This document shows positions 1 to 6,751 of a stretch of 7,801 nucleotides of DNA, in pieces. Source of the DNA: an uncultured bacterium (GTDB lineage: Bacteria > Bacteroidota > Bacteroidia > CAILMK01); assembly GCA_903835275.1 (NCBI GenBank), contig CAILMK010000333.1, positions 1 to 7,801 on the forward strand, written 5' to 3'. The notes beneath the pieces were generated by a model that was not told where the DNA came from, ran no database searches, and saw only the letters and a list, made by a program, of their open reading frames with translations. The translations under genes were made by a program, and so were the position numbers. The number at the start of each line of letters is the position of its first letter. Position 1 is the stretch's first letter.

Positions 1-1904
1 TAACAAATAATATTTTTTATAGCCACATATACCACGGAACTATTGCTATACGTCCTCAAAACCTTACAAAAACTTTAACGATTACTGACAATACTATTGA
101 TTTGGGAAGTTATGGTGAAGGTATTTATCTTGTTTCTTGCAACGGAGATAGCTCTAAACCAATGTTAATAGCTAATAATTTTATAATTACAAATTGGTAT
201 GCAGTAGATATCTCAGTCATTTCAAATATCAATTTTATTCATAATACCCTTTCTGGAACAGGTGGTGGATTTTATGATGGCGGTGGAAAAAATTATTTGA
301 TCTATGATAATCTAATAAATTGTGCTGGTTCTGTTTACTTTAACAATAAGGCTACTACTGTAGATTTGGACTTTAATTGTTATTATACTACCAATTCGGT
401 ATTTGCGCAATGGAATGGCACTACTGCAAAAAGTTTAGCTGATTTCCAAAGTTACACTGGACAAGATAAACATTCCATTTCCCAAAACATTACCTTCACT
501 TCAAGTACAGACCTCCATGTCACTGATACATCACTCAATCATGGCAAATACTTTTCTTCTGTTCCCACAGACATAGACGGGGATTTGCGAAATCATTTTA
601 CGCCAACCATTGGTGCAGATGAAATACCTCATTTACCTAAAACATGCTCTTCAAGGTTTTCAAATCCTTCACAATCCTGCAGGGGAGATTCCACTCAATT
701 TTTGGATAGCTCAACTTACACGGGTACTGATACCATAACTACATGGGCCTGGAACTTCGGCGATGGAAATACTTCCTCTATTCAAAATCCAAAACATCAA
801 TATTTGAAGGGTGGATATTTTACAGTAAAATTAATTGTAAGTGCATTAAGTGGCAGCCAGGATACAGCGACTCATTCCATCTTTATTGATTCCACCTGCG
901 TATGGCCGGGTGATGCCAATGCAAACAGGGTGGCAAATATTGCGGATGTGCTTTCTATTGGTGTGGCTTATGGTGATACAGGTTCCAGGCGTCCATCGGC
1001 AAGCACAAGCTGGTATGCGCAGCCATGCCCGAATTGGACAAATACTTTTACAAGCGGTGTTAATCATAAAAATGCAGACTGCAATGGCGATGGAGTAGTG
1101 GATAGCTATGATGTAAGAGTGGTATCGTTGAATTACGGGTTTACCCATTTGAAAAAATCGGGAATGCTAAAAGGCGGCCCAACGGATCCTGTTTTGACAT
1201 TTGATATTCCAAAAGACAGCTTTTTAGTGGGTGATACCATGCACGTGGGAATCAGTCTCGGCACATTGTCTATTCCTGCAAAAAATATCTATGGTATAGC
1301 CTTTAAAATGGTCTTGGATTCGCACCTCGTTGATACCAGTACAATGACTTTGGATCTTAGTAATTCGTGGTTGGGCACCAATACCAATACAATCCACCTT
1401 GTGAAGGAATTTTTCAACAGTGGCTATGCAGATGTAGCTATTTGCCGCATTGACCATAAAAACATTTCCGGTAGCGGAAACATTGGTACACTGAACCTGG
1501 TGGTGAAGGATGATATAGCAGGTAAAAAACTGTTTACAAAAGTTTTGAAAATGGATTTTATCGATGCATTGATCATAGATAATGGTGAAAATGAAATTCC
1601 ATTAAATGTTGCGAGTGATTCAACTGTAATCGCACAATATCTGGGAATTAATGAAAATTCATTCGATGCCAACTCAATTGCGATTTATCCAAACCCTACG
1701 AAGGAACTGTTTACCGTTGATGTTAAAGGAATAAAAATATCAAAACTGCAACTGCTCAATACCATCGGACAAACCGTATGGGAAGAAACTAATGTATCAG
1801 GAAAGCTACTTGTAGATACAAGGCAATTCCCTGCAGGTATCTACATTTTGCAAGGCATTTCACAACATGGAACATTTAGCAAGAAGATTATTATTGAAAA
1901 ATAA
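1..1904 (+). CDS. Secreted multidomain T9SS cargo protein (beta-helix, PKD, dockerin-like, cohesin-like), 5' truncated
   Basis: The reading frame is open from base 3, so the gene starts before the window; the TTG at 102 is internal. Domains in order: a parallel beta-helix-like region at about 3-480 (short N/I/G-rich strands); a choice-of-anchor-Q-like end at about 505-630 (DIDGD, then IGADE); a PKD domain at about 675-895 with the WNFGDG core; a dockerin-like segment at 897-1149 with calcium loops DANANRVANIAD (912-947) and DCNGDGVVDSYD (1077-1112); a cohesin-like beta domain at about 1185-1520; and a type A T9SS sorting domain at about 1665-1901 (IYPNP, PAGIYIL, ending KKIIIEK). T9SS cargo is exported by Sec, then crosses the outer membrane and is released or anchored on the surface. 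The beta-helix suggests polysaccharide binding or cleavage, but I see no catalytic motif. The cohesin call rests on strand pattern and context and is less certain than the others. Confidence 0.9.
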   Translation, partial: TNNIFYSHIYHGTIAIRPQNLTKTLTITDNTIDLGSYGEGIYLVSCNGDSSKPMLIANNFIITNWYAVDISVISNINFIHNTLSGTGGGFYDGGGKNYLIYDNLINCAGSVYFNNKATTVDLDFNCYYTTNSVFAQWNGTTAKSLADFQSYTGQDKHSISQNITFTSSTDLHVTDTSLNHGKYFSSVPTDIDGDLRNHFTPTIGADEIPHLPKTCSSRFSNPSQSCRGDSTQFLDSSTYTGTDTITTWAWNFGDGNTSSIQNPKHQYLKGGYFTVKLIVSALSGSQDTATHSIFIDSTCVWPGDANANRVANIADVLSIGVAYGDTGSRRPSASTSWYAQPCPNWTNTFTSGVNHKNADCNGDGVVDSYDVRVVSLNYGFTHLKKSGMLKGGPTDPVLTFDIPKDSFLVGDTMHVGISLGTLSIPAKNIYGIAFKMVLDSHLVDTSTMTLDLSNSWLGTNTNTIHLVKEFFNSGYADVAICRIDHKNISGSGNIGTLNLVVKDDIAGKKLFTKVLKMDFIDALIIDNGENEIPLNVASDSTVIAQYLGINENSFDANSIAIYPNPTKELFTVDVKGIKISKLQLLNTIGQTVWEETNVSGKLLVDTRQFPAGIYILQGISQHGTFSKKIIIEK

Positions 1905-1952
1905 AAAGCCAAATATAAATACCACAATTTCAAAACCATCTGCCTTGAGTAG

Positions 1953-1981
1953 AACGCCCCTTAATCGGGGCGTTTTTTTTG
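1953..1981 (+). terminator. Rho-independent terminator of the T9SS cargo gene
   Basis: AACGCCCC (1953-1960) pairs perfectly with GGGGCGTT (1967-1974) around a six-base loop, TTAATC. A run of eight T (1973-1980) follows, the first two lying inside the stem. The hairpin begins 48 bases after the stop codon. The opposite strand has no T-tract after the hairpin, so it should work only for the + strand gene. Confidence 0.93.
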
Positions 1982-2006
1982 TTTTATAAAGTTGGAAAGT
2001 TGCATT

Positions 2007-2023
2007 AAAAATCGAAGATTTTT
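2007..2023. repeat. Small AT-rich inverted repeat
   Basis: AAAAATC (2007-2013) and GATTTTT (2017-2023) form a perfect 7-bp inverted repeat with a GAA loop. It is too AT-rich to be a convincing terminator alone. It lies just before the GC-rich hairpin repeat and could be its edge. Its C-GAA-G tip matches that of the small stem inside the neighbouring element. Confidence 0.4.
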
Positions 2024-2029
2024 TCATTT

Positions 2030-2072
2030 CCCCTCCTGTTTTTAGGAGGGGTGCCCGAAGGGTGGGGTGGTT
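2030..2072. repeat. GC-rich hairpin element, probable dispersed intergenic repeat
   Basis: CCCCTCCT (2030-2037) and AGGAGGGG (2044-2051) form a perfect 8-bp stem with loop GTTTTT. A second short stem follows, CCC-GAA-GGG (2054-2062), then GGGGTGG. From memory, intergenic elements of the form CCCCTCC-loop-GGAGGGG followed by TGCCCGAAGGG and a G-rich end recur in many Bacteroidota genomes; this is recollection, not a search. Neither side of the main stem has a T-tract, so it is not a standard terminator. It lies between converging genes, where hairpin repeats of the REP type often sit and can protect mRNA 3' ends. Confidence 0.6.
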
Positions 2073-2143
2073 TTGCGTAAAAAGCAACATACAAGGTTTA
2101 TCTGTAGCACTGGCAAGGTCCCTACTGGATGACAGCTATTTTT

Positions 2144-2171
2144 TTGTCCCTTGTCCCCTGTCCTTTGTCCC
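2144..2171. repeat. Four-copy 7-bp tandem repeat (TTGTCCC)
   Basis: Four consecutive heptamers fill exactly 28 bases: TTGTCCC, TTGTCCC, CTGTCCT, TTGTCCC. The array ends four bases before the radA stop codon, in the 3' untranslated region of its transcript, where the RNA would read GGGACAA-type units. The third copy differs at two positions, so the array is not freshly expanded. It may be a slippage-prone simple repeat or an arm of a dispersed element. No function can be read from it. Confidence 0.75.
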
Positions 2172-2175
2172 TTTC

Positions 2176-3534
2176 TCAGGAAAACAATTCACTCAACAAT
2201 TTCTCAACGGTATCTACAAATACCAATTGTATACCGTCGAATTTTCTTGAAATACTTTTCTTGTTATAGGAAGAAAGATAAAAAGTTTTGAACCCAAGTT
2301 TTTCCGCTTCTGAAATGCGTGTTTCAATTTGATTTACCGGACGTATCTCGCCACTCAATCCAATTTCACCGGCGAAGCAACAATCCATTGGCAAGGAAAT
2401 ATCGTGATACGATGATGCAAGGGATGTAACCACTGCAAGATCTATAGCAGGTTCCTCTACTTTCAGTCCACCTGCAATATTAAGGAATACATCATAAATA
2501 TTGATGCGCATTCCACAGCGTTTTTCAAGCACGGCAAGCAGCATGCTTAAACGCTTTGCATCAAAGCCCGTTGTGGTGCGTTGTGGCGTACTATACGGCG
2601 ATGGGCTTACGAGTGCCTGTATTTCTATCAGCATGGGGCGTATGCCTTCAAGAGTGGCAGCAATACTGATCCCGCTTAATGCTTCATTTCTTGTGGTAAG
2701 TAAAATCTCCGATGGATTTTTAATCGGAATGAGTCCCTTGTCGCCCATTTCGTAAATACCGATTTCTGCTACAGATCCGAAACGGTTTTTCATAGTACGC
2801 AAGATGCGGTAGTTGTAATGCCTGTCACCTTCAAAATAAAGGACAGTATCGACCATGTGCTCCAGGATTTTCGGTCCTGCTATATAGCCTTCCTTTGTTA
2901 TATGTCCTATGAGAAAAATAGCGGTATGGCTTTTCTTGGCAAACTGTATCAATCCCGCAGTACTCTCACGTATTTGCGGAATACTACCCGGAGAGGAATC
3001 TATCTCCAAACTCGAAACCGTTTGAATGGAATCTACAATGATAATATCCGGTTCCACTTTTTTTGCGGCTTCCAGTATATTTTCAAGAACAGTTTCGGCG
3101 ACAATAAAACAATCGGGATTCGTTAAGCCCACCCTGTTCGCACGGAGCTTGATCTGGTTCAAGCTTTCCTCACCGGAAACGTAGAGCAGTTTTATGCCTT
3201 TACATTCCAATGCGAGTTGAAGCAATATTGTTGATTTACCTATGCCCGGTTCACCGCCGAGGAGTATCACGCTACCCGGAACAATGCCACCACCCAGCAC
3301 GCGGTTCAGTTCTTCATCAGGAGTGACGAGGCGTGTCAACACTTCCGGATTTAAACTATCCAGTGCCACAATTTCACCGTCCTTTACACCATGTACATTT
3401 GGGTTGGATTTTACTTTTTCAACCACTTCCTCAACGAAGGAATTCCATGCTCCGCAGGATGGACATTTGCCCATCCATTTCACCGCGCTGCTCCCGCATT
3501 GCTGACATACGTATAAAGTTTTTGTCTTTGCCAT
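2176..3534 (-). CDS. radA: DNA repair/recombination protein RadA (Sms)
   Basis: RadA is a cytosolic RecA-related ATPase that promotes branch migration and processing of recombination intermediates. The 452 residues match the usual length of about 450-460. An N-terminal zinc finger has Cys10, Cys13, Cys24 and Cys27. The ATPase core follows, with Walker A GGEPGIGKST (93-102, Lys100) and Walker B IIIVDS (Asp168). The RadA-specific KNRFG motif is at 249-253. The C-terminal Lon-like domain (about 285-452) carries the RadA-typical KVEEPAIDLAV segment and lacks a Lon protease Ser/Lys active site, as is normal for RadA. The ATG lies only 4 bases after the stop of the upstream gene with no Shine-Dalgarno sequence, so translation is probably coupled. 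Every diagnostic motif is present, and the gene appears intact. Confidence 0.97.
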   Translation of the reverse strand: MAKTKTLYVCQQCGSSAVKWMGKCPSCGAWNSFVEEVVEKVKSNPNVHGVKDGEIVALDSLNPEVLTRLVTPDEELNRVLGGGIVPGSVILLGGEPGIGKSTILLQLALECKGIKLLYVSGEESLNQIKLRANRVGLTNPDCFIVAETVLENILEAAKKVEPDIIIVDSIQTVSSLEIDSSPGSIPQIRESTAGLIQFAKKSHTAIFLIGHITKEGYIAGPKILEHMVDTVLYFEGDRHYNYRILRTMKNRFGSVAEIGIYEMGDKGLIPIKNPSEILLTTRNEALSGISIAATLEGIRPMLIEIQALVSPSPYSTPQRTTTGFDAKRLSMLLAVLEKRCGMRINIYDVFLNIAGGLKVEEPAIDLAVVTSLASSYHDISLPMDCCFAGEIGLSGEIRPVNQIETRISEAEKLGFKTFYLSSYNKKSISRKFDGIQLVFVDTVEKLLSELFS

Positions 3535-3538
3535 TTAA

Positions 3539-4582
3539 TTATTTAGGTGAATGTTTATCGAGGAATTTCTTAACAGTATTATTCCAGTCATCAATTACCT
3601 TTCCTCTCTGCTGGTTGGTTTCCTGAAGTGTTTTATTATAACTGTTCACAGTTGCATTATAATCATTGATGGCCGCGTTGTAAGTATCCACGTCTTCCTG
3701 TGTTTTCTGGGATTTCGCATCCATGGCTTTTTTCAGCTTGGCAACATTTTCGCCCTTGGATAAAAATGCAAGACAGGCAGGAACCTTATTGGTTGCCTCG
3801 TCGGAATAAAATTTCAGAAGTTTTTGCCCGCAAGCTATCACAGACATATCCCCTTCAAATGCAGTTTCAGTATTTAATTTTTTCATGCCTTCGTCAGAAT
3901 TTGCAAGCAGGGTAGAGCGGCTTTGCTCTATGGCAGTTACGTCCTTTTCTCCCATCGCCTTTACAAGGTACAACTCCTGTTTGTAGCTCTTGAAAAAGAT
4001 AAGGTATAATTTATTGTAATAATCATTTACCTTACCGATGGCTTCCAGTTTTTTCGCGATCTTGCTTTCATCTTCTATAAGGTTAATATTATGTCTTTTT
4101 GCAAAATCACGTTCGCTGTTTTCCATGTTTTCGGAAGCCTCATGCAGTTTTTCATCGGCCTTTTGCTGCGCCATCATATAGACTTCCATATTATCGTAGG
4201 ATTGCTCGGAAATTTCCTCCATGTTAACGATCTTGGAATAGTCATTGTTCATTACATCGAGCATTAAACTGATAAACTGATAAGAGGCGGATTTAAGACT
4301 GGTATCGTTATCTCCGAAAGCAGCAATTCTGCCAAAGGAGGATTTTGCCTGGTGAAGAGCCACCATAAGGTCTTTTCTCCTCTTGTCTACTTTCCGTGCA
4401 CTTTTATCATGTGCAATGGCACTTACATACGCAAAAATATCCGCGCTTATCTTGGATATGGGCTGGCTGAATTTATCCATATATGCCCCGGCGCTTTGTT
4501 CATTTTTACCCTGCGCAAATGCATGAATGTTGCAAAGGGTGAATACCGTGATCAATAAAAAGATGTTTTTGAATGTTTTCAT
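3539..4582 (-). CDS. Secreted, mostly helical protein of unknown function with C-terminal heptad repeats
   Basis: The 347 residues begin with a clear Sec signal peptide: Lys2 and Lys5, a hydrophobic stretch at 7-17, and probable cleavage near HAFA-Q (20-24). Cys17 is preceded by Leu, so it is a poor lipobox and a lipoprotein is unlikely. The mature chain is rich in Lys, Glu, Ala, Asn and Asp and looks almost wholly alpha-helical. Near the C-terminus the pair Tyr-Asn recurs every seven residues (YNAAIND, YNATVNS, YNKTLQE), giving a regular coiled-coil pattern. I recognise no catalytic motif. It resembles the surface proteins named after Leptospira LIC11966, but I hold that assignment weakly. 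It sits 13 bases after prc, with an A-rich leader (ACAAACATCAAAA) before the ATG, and 4 bases before radA. A periplasmic or surface role is inferred from the signal peptide. Confidence 0.85.
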   Translation of the reverse strand: MKTFKNIFLLITVFTLCNIHAFAQGKNEQSAGAYMDKFSQPISKISADIFAYVSAIAHDKSARKVDKRRKDLMVALHQAKSSFGRIAAFGDNDTSLKSASYQFISLMLDVMNNDYSKIVNMEEISEQSYDNMEVYMMAQQKADEKLHEASENMENSERDFAKRHNINLIEDESKIAKKLEAIGKVNDYYNKLYLIFFKSYKQELYLVKAMGEKDVTAIEQSRSTLLANSDEGMKKLNTETAFEGDMSVIACGQKLLKFYSDEATNKVPACLAFLSKGENVAKLKKAMDAKSQKTQEDVDTYNAAINDYNATVNSYNKTLQETNQQRGKVIDDWNNTVKKFLDKHSPK

Positions 4583-4595
4583 TTTTGATGTTTGT

Positions 4596-6683
4596 TTATT
4601 GGTTAATTAAGTCGCTTAATATTAAATATCCTTCCTTTATATATACATCCGAGGAAATTTCTTTCAACTTGTCATGATACTCCTGCCCCTTGAATGAATC
4701 ATTTTTCAACAAGGCTGCATCTGATGTTAATGTGGATGCTTTATAAGTGGTTTGTGTTGTATCGTTCATTACCGTTTTTGATAGTTTCCATTTACGTGCA
4801 TACGCTTTTTCATCGCTAATGTATTCATCCAGTTTCAGGGCGATCTTTTGGTTTTCATTTGATTTTAATTCTCCCAGTAGTTTTGCCGTACTTTCAATGG
4901 AGTTGAAATATTTATCGTGCTCCGTTCTTGCCTTTGATTTTTCATTGAGGGAATAAACGGGCAATGCAGGTTCCGGATGAAAATATATGGCCCTTTTTAT
5001 AGAGTCGGGTTTTAAAAAATTCGGGCTTTCCGATTCCTTATATTTCATTTCCGAATAGAGGTCAGGCAGGTTGATGTCAGGTACTGTTCCGCTACACTGG
5101 TTTGTTTTCCCGGTTGCCCTGAAAAGCATTCCTTCCGTTACCTTTATATAGCCCAGTTTTTCTCCTGCAGACTTTGAATAACTTTTTTTAAATATCTTAA
5201 AATTTATCGAGGTATCCAGGGGAAGTATCTGTTGCGAGGTTGCCTTTCCATACGTCCTGCTGCCAACAATAACTGCCCGGTTATAATCCTGCAATGCACC
5301 GGCAACTAATTCTGATGCTGAGGCGCTCAGTCCATTTACCAGAACAACCATTGGCCCGTTGTACATGGTACCACGGTTCGGATCTTTTAAAGAAAGTGGT
5401 TTTTGTCCGCGTTCACGTTCAAACCCAAGAACTCCTTCATTAATAAATATACCACTGAGTTCCATTGCCTCCTGCAGGGAACCGCCTCCGTTATATCTTA
5501 AATCAAGGATAAGGCCGTTTATATTTTCCTGCGAAAGCTTGAGTATTTCCTTTGCAACATCATTTGCGCAATTGGAACCGCCGGATTCTTCCCAATTGGT
5601 ATAAAAGGAGGGAAGGTCAATGTAACCAATGGATTTGTTTCCTTTTAATACGAATGATTTTACTGCGTTCTCATCGCTCTCCACTTTCTCTTTTTTCAGT
5701 GTGACGACGTTTTGTTCTCCACCACTATTCCTGAAAGTGAATTCCACTTTTTCATTACCAATATTATCAAGCATTTTTCCAACTTCTTCCTCACCTGCAC
5801 CGCTGAGGTCAACTGCTTCTCTGCCCCATTTCATGGATACAATTACATCACCATTATGGACCTGTCCTGATTTCCATGCAGGCGCACCGGGCAAAAGCTT
5901 GGATACATATACATCCCCTTTTTCATTTTCATCCAGGTTCAATCCGAAGGTTTTACTTTCAGTACTTACATAGCTTGAAAATTTTTCCATGGCATTAGGC
6001 GTCATGTAATCGGAATGCGGATCAAAGCAGGCAGTAATTGCATTGCAAAGTGAATTGCATACATATTCCGGAAATCCTTCGGGATGTTCCAGTATTTTAA
6101 CGCACTTGGAATGTTGTGTGTTTTTAATTTTGTCCCTAAGTGCAGCTTCTTTAGTGTTCAATTTCTCGAACTGTCCTGTGGAATCCTCCGGATTTTGGGA
6201 CTGATAACGCTGCAGCACTTTTAGTTTCAGGTATTGGCGCCTTCGTTGCAAAAGTTCAGCATTGGTAGTGCAGATCTTTCCGGGGTATTCAAAATATTCC
6301 TTCGCTTTATAGTTAAATGGAGCAGCAAGCAGGATGGCATCCAGGCTATCCATGGATTTTAATTTCCTTTTATAAAGCGCGGTCACATCATGCAGGAAAG
6401 TAATGGAACCGCTTTTTATTTCATCATCGATACTTTCCCTGTGGGCGGAAAGTCCTTTCAGATCTTCAGCGGAGAAGTACAAATGATTCGGGTCAAGGTC
6501 CTTTAACAATCCATCATAAATTTCTTCCGATAGTTTGTCATCCAGTGTGCGCGGACTGTAATGGTACTTGGCAAGCATATGGTATACCATCACCACTCTC
6601 TGGTCAGCATCCCCTGTCATTGAAGCAGCAGCCCTGTAAAAAAATGTGTTTAATAAAACACAGGTAATAATTAGGTTTTTCAA
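4596..6683 (-). CDS. prc: Carboxy-terminal (tail-specific) processing protease Prc/Tsp, peptidase family S41A
   Basis: Prc/Tsp is a periplasmic Ser-Lys protease that trims or degrades envelope proteins from their C-termini. The 695 residues fit the long Prc class (E. coli about 680). Layout: signal peptide at about 1-20 (ending RAAA), Tsp N-terminal helical region at about 25-235 (DLDPNHLYF, FDPHSDYM), PDZ domain at about 245-332 (TFGLNL, LLPGAPAWKSG, NGDVI), S41 catalytic core at about 345-540, and a C-terminal DUF3340-like region to the end. The catalytic residues are seen in SASASE (453-458, nucleophile Ser455) and TYGKAT (Lys480). Their 25-residue spacing equals that of the E. coli Ser430-Lys455 pair, and Asp466 matches E. 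coli Asp441. The start is TTG: an in-frame stop lies five codons upstream (6696-6698), and the first internal Met (22) would remove the signal peptide. It probably leads an operon with the helical protein and radA. Confidence 0.95.
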   Translation of the reverse strand: MKNLIITCVLLNTFFYRAAASMTGDADQRVVMVYHMLAKYHYSPRTLDDKLSEEIYDGLLKDLDPNHLYFSAEDLKGLSAHRESIDDEIKSGSITFLHDVTALYKRKLKSMDSLDAILLAAPFNYKAKEYFEYPGKICTTNAELLQRRRQYLKLKVLQRYQSQNPEDSTGQFEKLNTKEAALRDKIKNTQHSKCVKILEHPEGFPEYVCNSLCNAITACFDPHSDYMTPNAMEKFSSYVSTESKTFGLNLDENEKGDVYVSKLLPGAPAWKSGQVHNGDVIVSMKWGREAVDLSGAGEEEVGKMLDNIGNEKVEFTFRNSGGEQNVVTLKKEKVESDENAVKSFVLKGNKSIGYIDLPSFYTNWEESGGSNCANDVAKEILKLSQENINGLILDLRYNGGGSLQEAMELSGIFINEGVLGFERERGQKPLSLKDPNRGTMYNGPMVVLVNGLSASASELVAGALQDYNRAVIVGSRTYGKATSQQILPLDTSINFKIFKKSYSKSAGEKLGYIKVTEGMLFRATGKTNQCSGTVPDINLPDLYSEMKYKESESPNFLKPDSIKRAIYFHPEPALPVYSLNEKSKARTEHDKYFNSIESTAKLLGELKSNENQKIALKLDEYISDEKAYARKWKLSKTVMNDTTQTTYKASTLTSDAALLKNDSFKGQEYHDKLKEISSDVYIKEGYLILSDLINQ

Positions 6684-6690
6684 GTGATTG

Positions 6691-6698
6691 CAAAATTA
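6691..6698 (-). promoter_or_regulatory. Candidate Bacteroidota -7 promoter box upstream of prc
   Basis: On the minus strand this reads TAATTTTG, an exact match to the Bacteroidota -7 consensus TAnnTTTG. It lies 7 bases before the prc TTG start and just beyond the icd terminator T-tract. No TTTG -33 box is seen at the usual spacing of about 19-21 bases; the nearest TTTG is 11 bases away, inside the terminator stem. A start site at normal distance would give a nearly leaderless prc mRNA. The motif could also be chance in AT-rich DNA. Confidence 0.4.
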
Positions 6699-6699
6699 C

Positions 6700-6730
6700 A
6701 AAAAAGGCTCAAACATTTGTTTGAGCCTTT
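6700..6730 (-). terminator. Rho-independent terminator of icd
   Basis: AAAGGCTCAAAC (6703-6714) and GTTTGAGCCTTT (6719-6730) form a perfect 12-bp inverted repeat with a four-base loop. On the minus strand the stem runs into six T (complement of A 6700-6705), as expected for a terminator placed 21 bases after the icd stop codon. On the plus strand it is followed only by TTTAATTT-like sequence, so any action there would be weaker. It separates icd from the prc operon. Confidence 0.93.
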
Positions 6731-6751
6731 AATTTATCATTCATTTTTGAA

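Larger units (their letters stand above)
2176..6683 (-). other. Probable operon: prc, helical secreted protein, radA
   Basis: Three minus-strand genes follow one another with gaps of 13 and 4 bases and no terminator hairpin between them. The operon is bounded upstream by the icd terminator. No convincing minus-strand terminator is visible downstream of radA, so the transcript may run into the convergent repeats. Neither gap matches the promoter consensus, which supports one transcript, although internal promoters inside coding sequence cannot be excluded. Confidence 0.7.

Noticed and set aside
102..104. TTG as start of the T9SS cargo gene
   Set aside because: The frame is open upstream to the window edge with beta-helix-like sequence continuing, and no signal peptide follows the TTG.
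2030..2051. GC-rich 8-bp stem as a minus-strand terminator
   Set aside because: On the minus strand it is followed by AAATGAAAAAA, not by T residues.
2131..2162. GACAG/CTGTC inverted repeat as a radA terminator
   Set aside because: Only 5 bp of pairing around a 22-base loop and no T-tract on the minus strand.
2144..2171. CRISPR-like array
   Set aside because: Seven-base units with no spacers; it is a simple tandem repeat.
2062..2250. 62-codon open frame on the plus strand in the convergent gap
   Set aside because: It runs through the hairpin repeat and the heptamer array into antisense radA, and has no recognisable protein features.
5629..5973. 114-codon Ser/Phe/Pro-rich open frame on the plus strand
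   Set aside because: It is antisense to the PDZ region of prc. Its composition is what the complement of Lys/Glu/Gly-rich codons gives.
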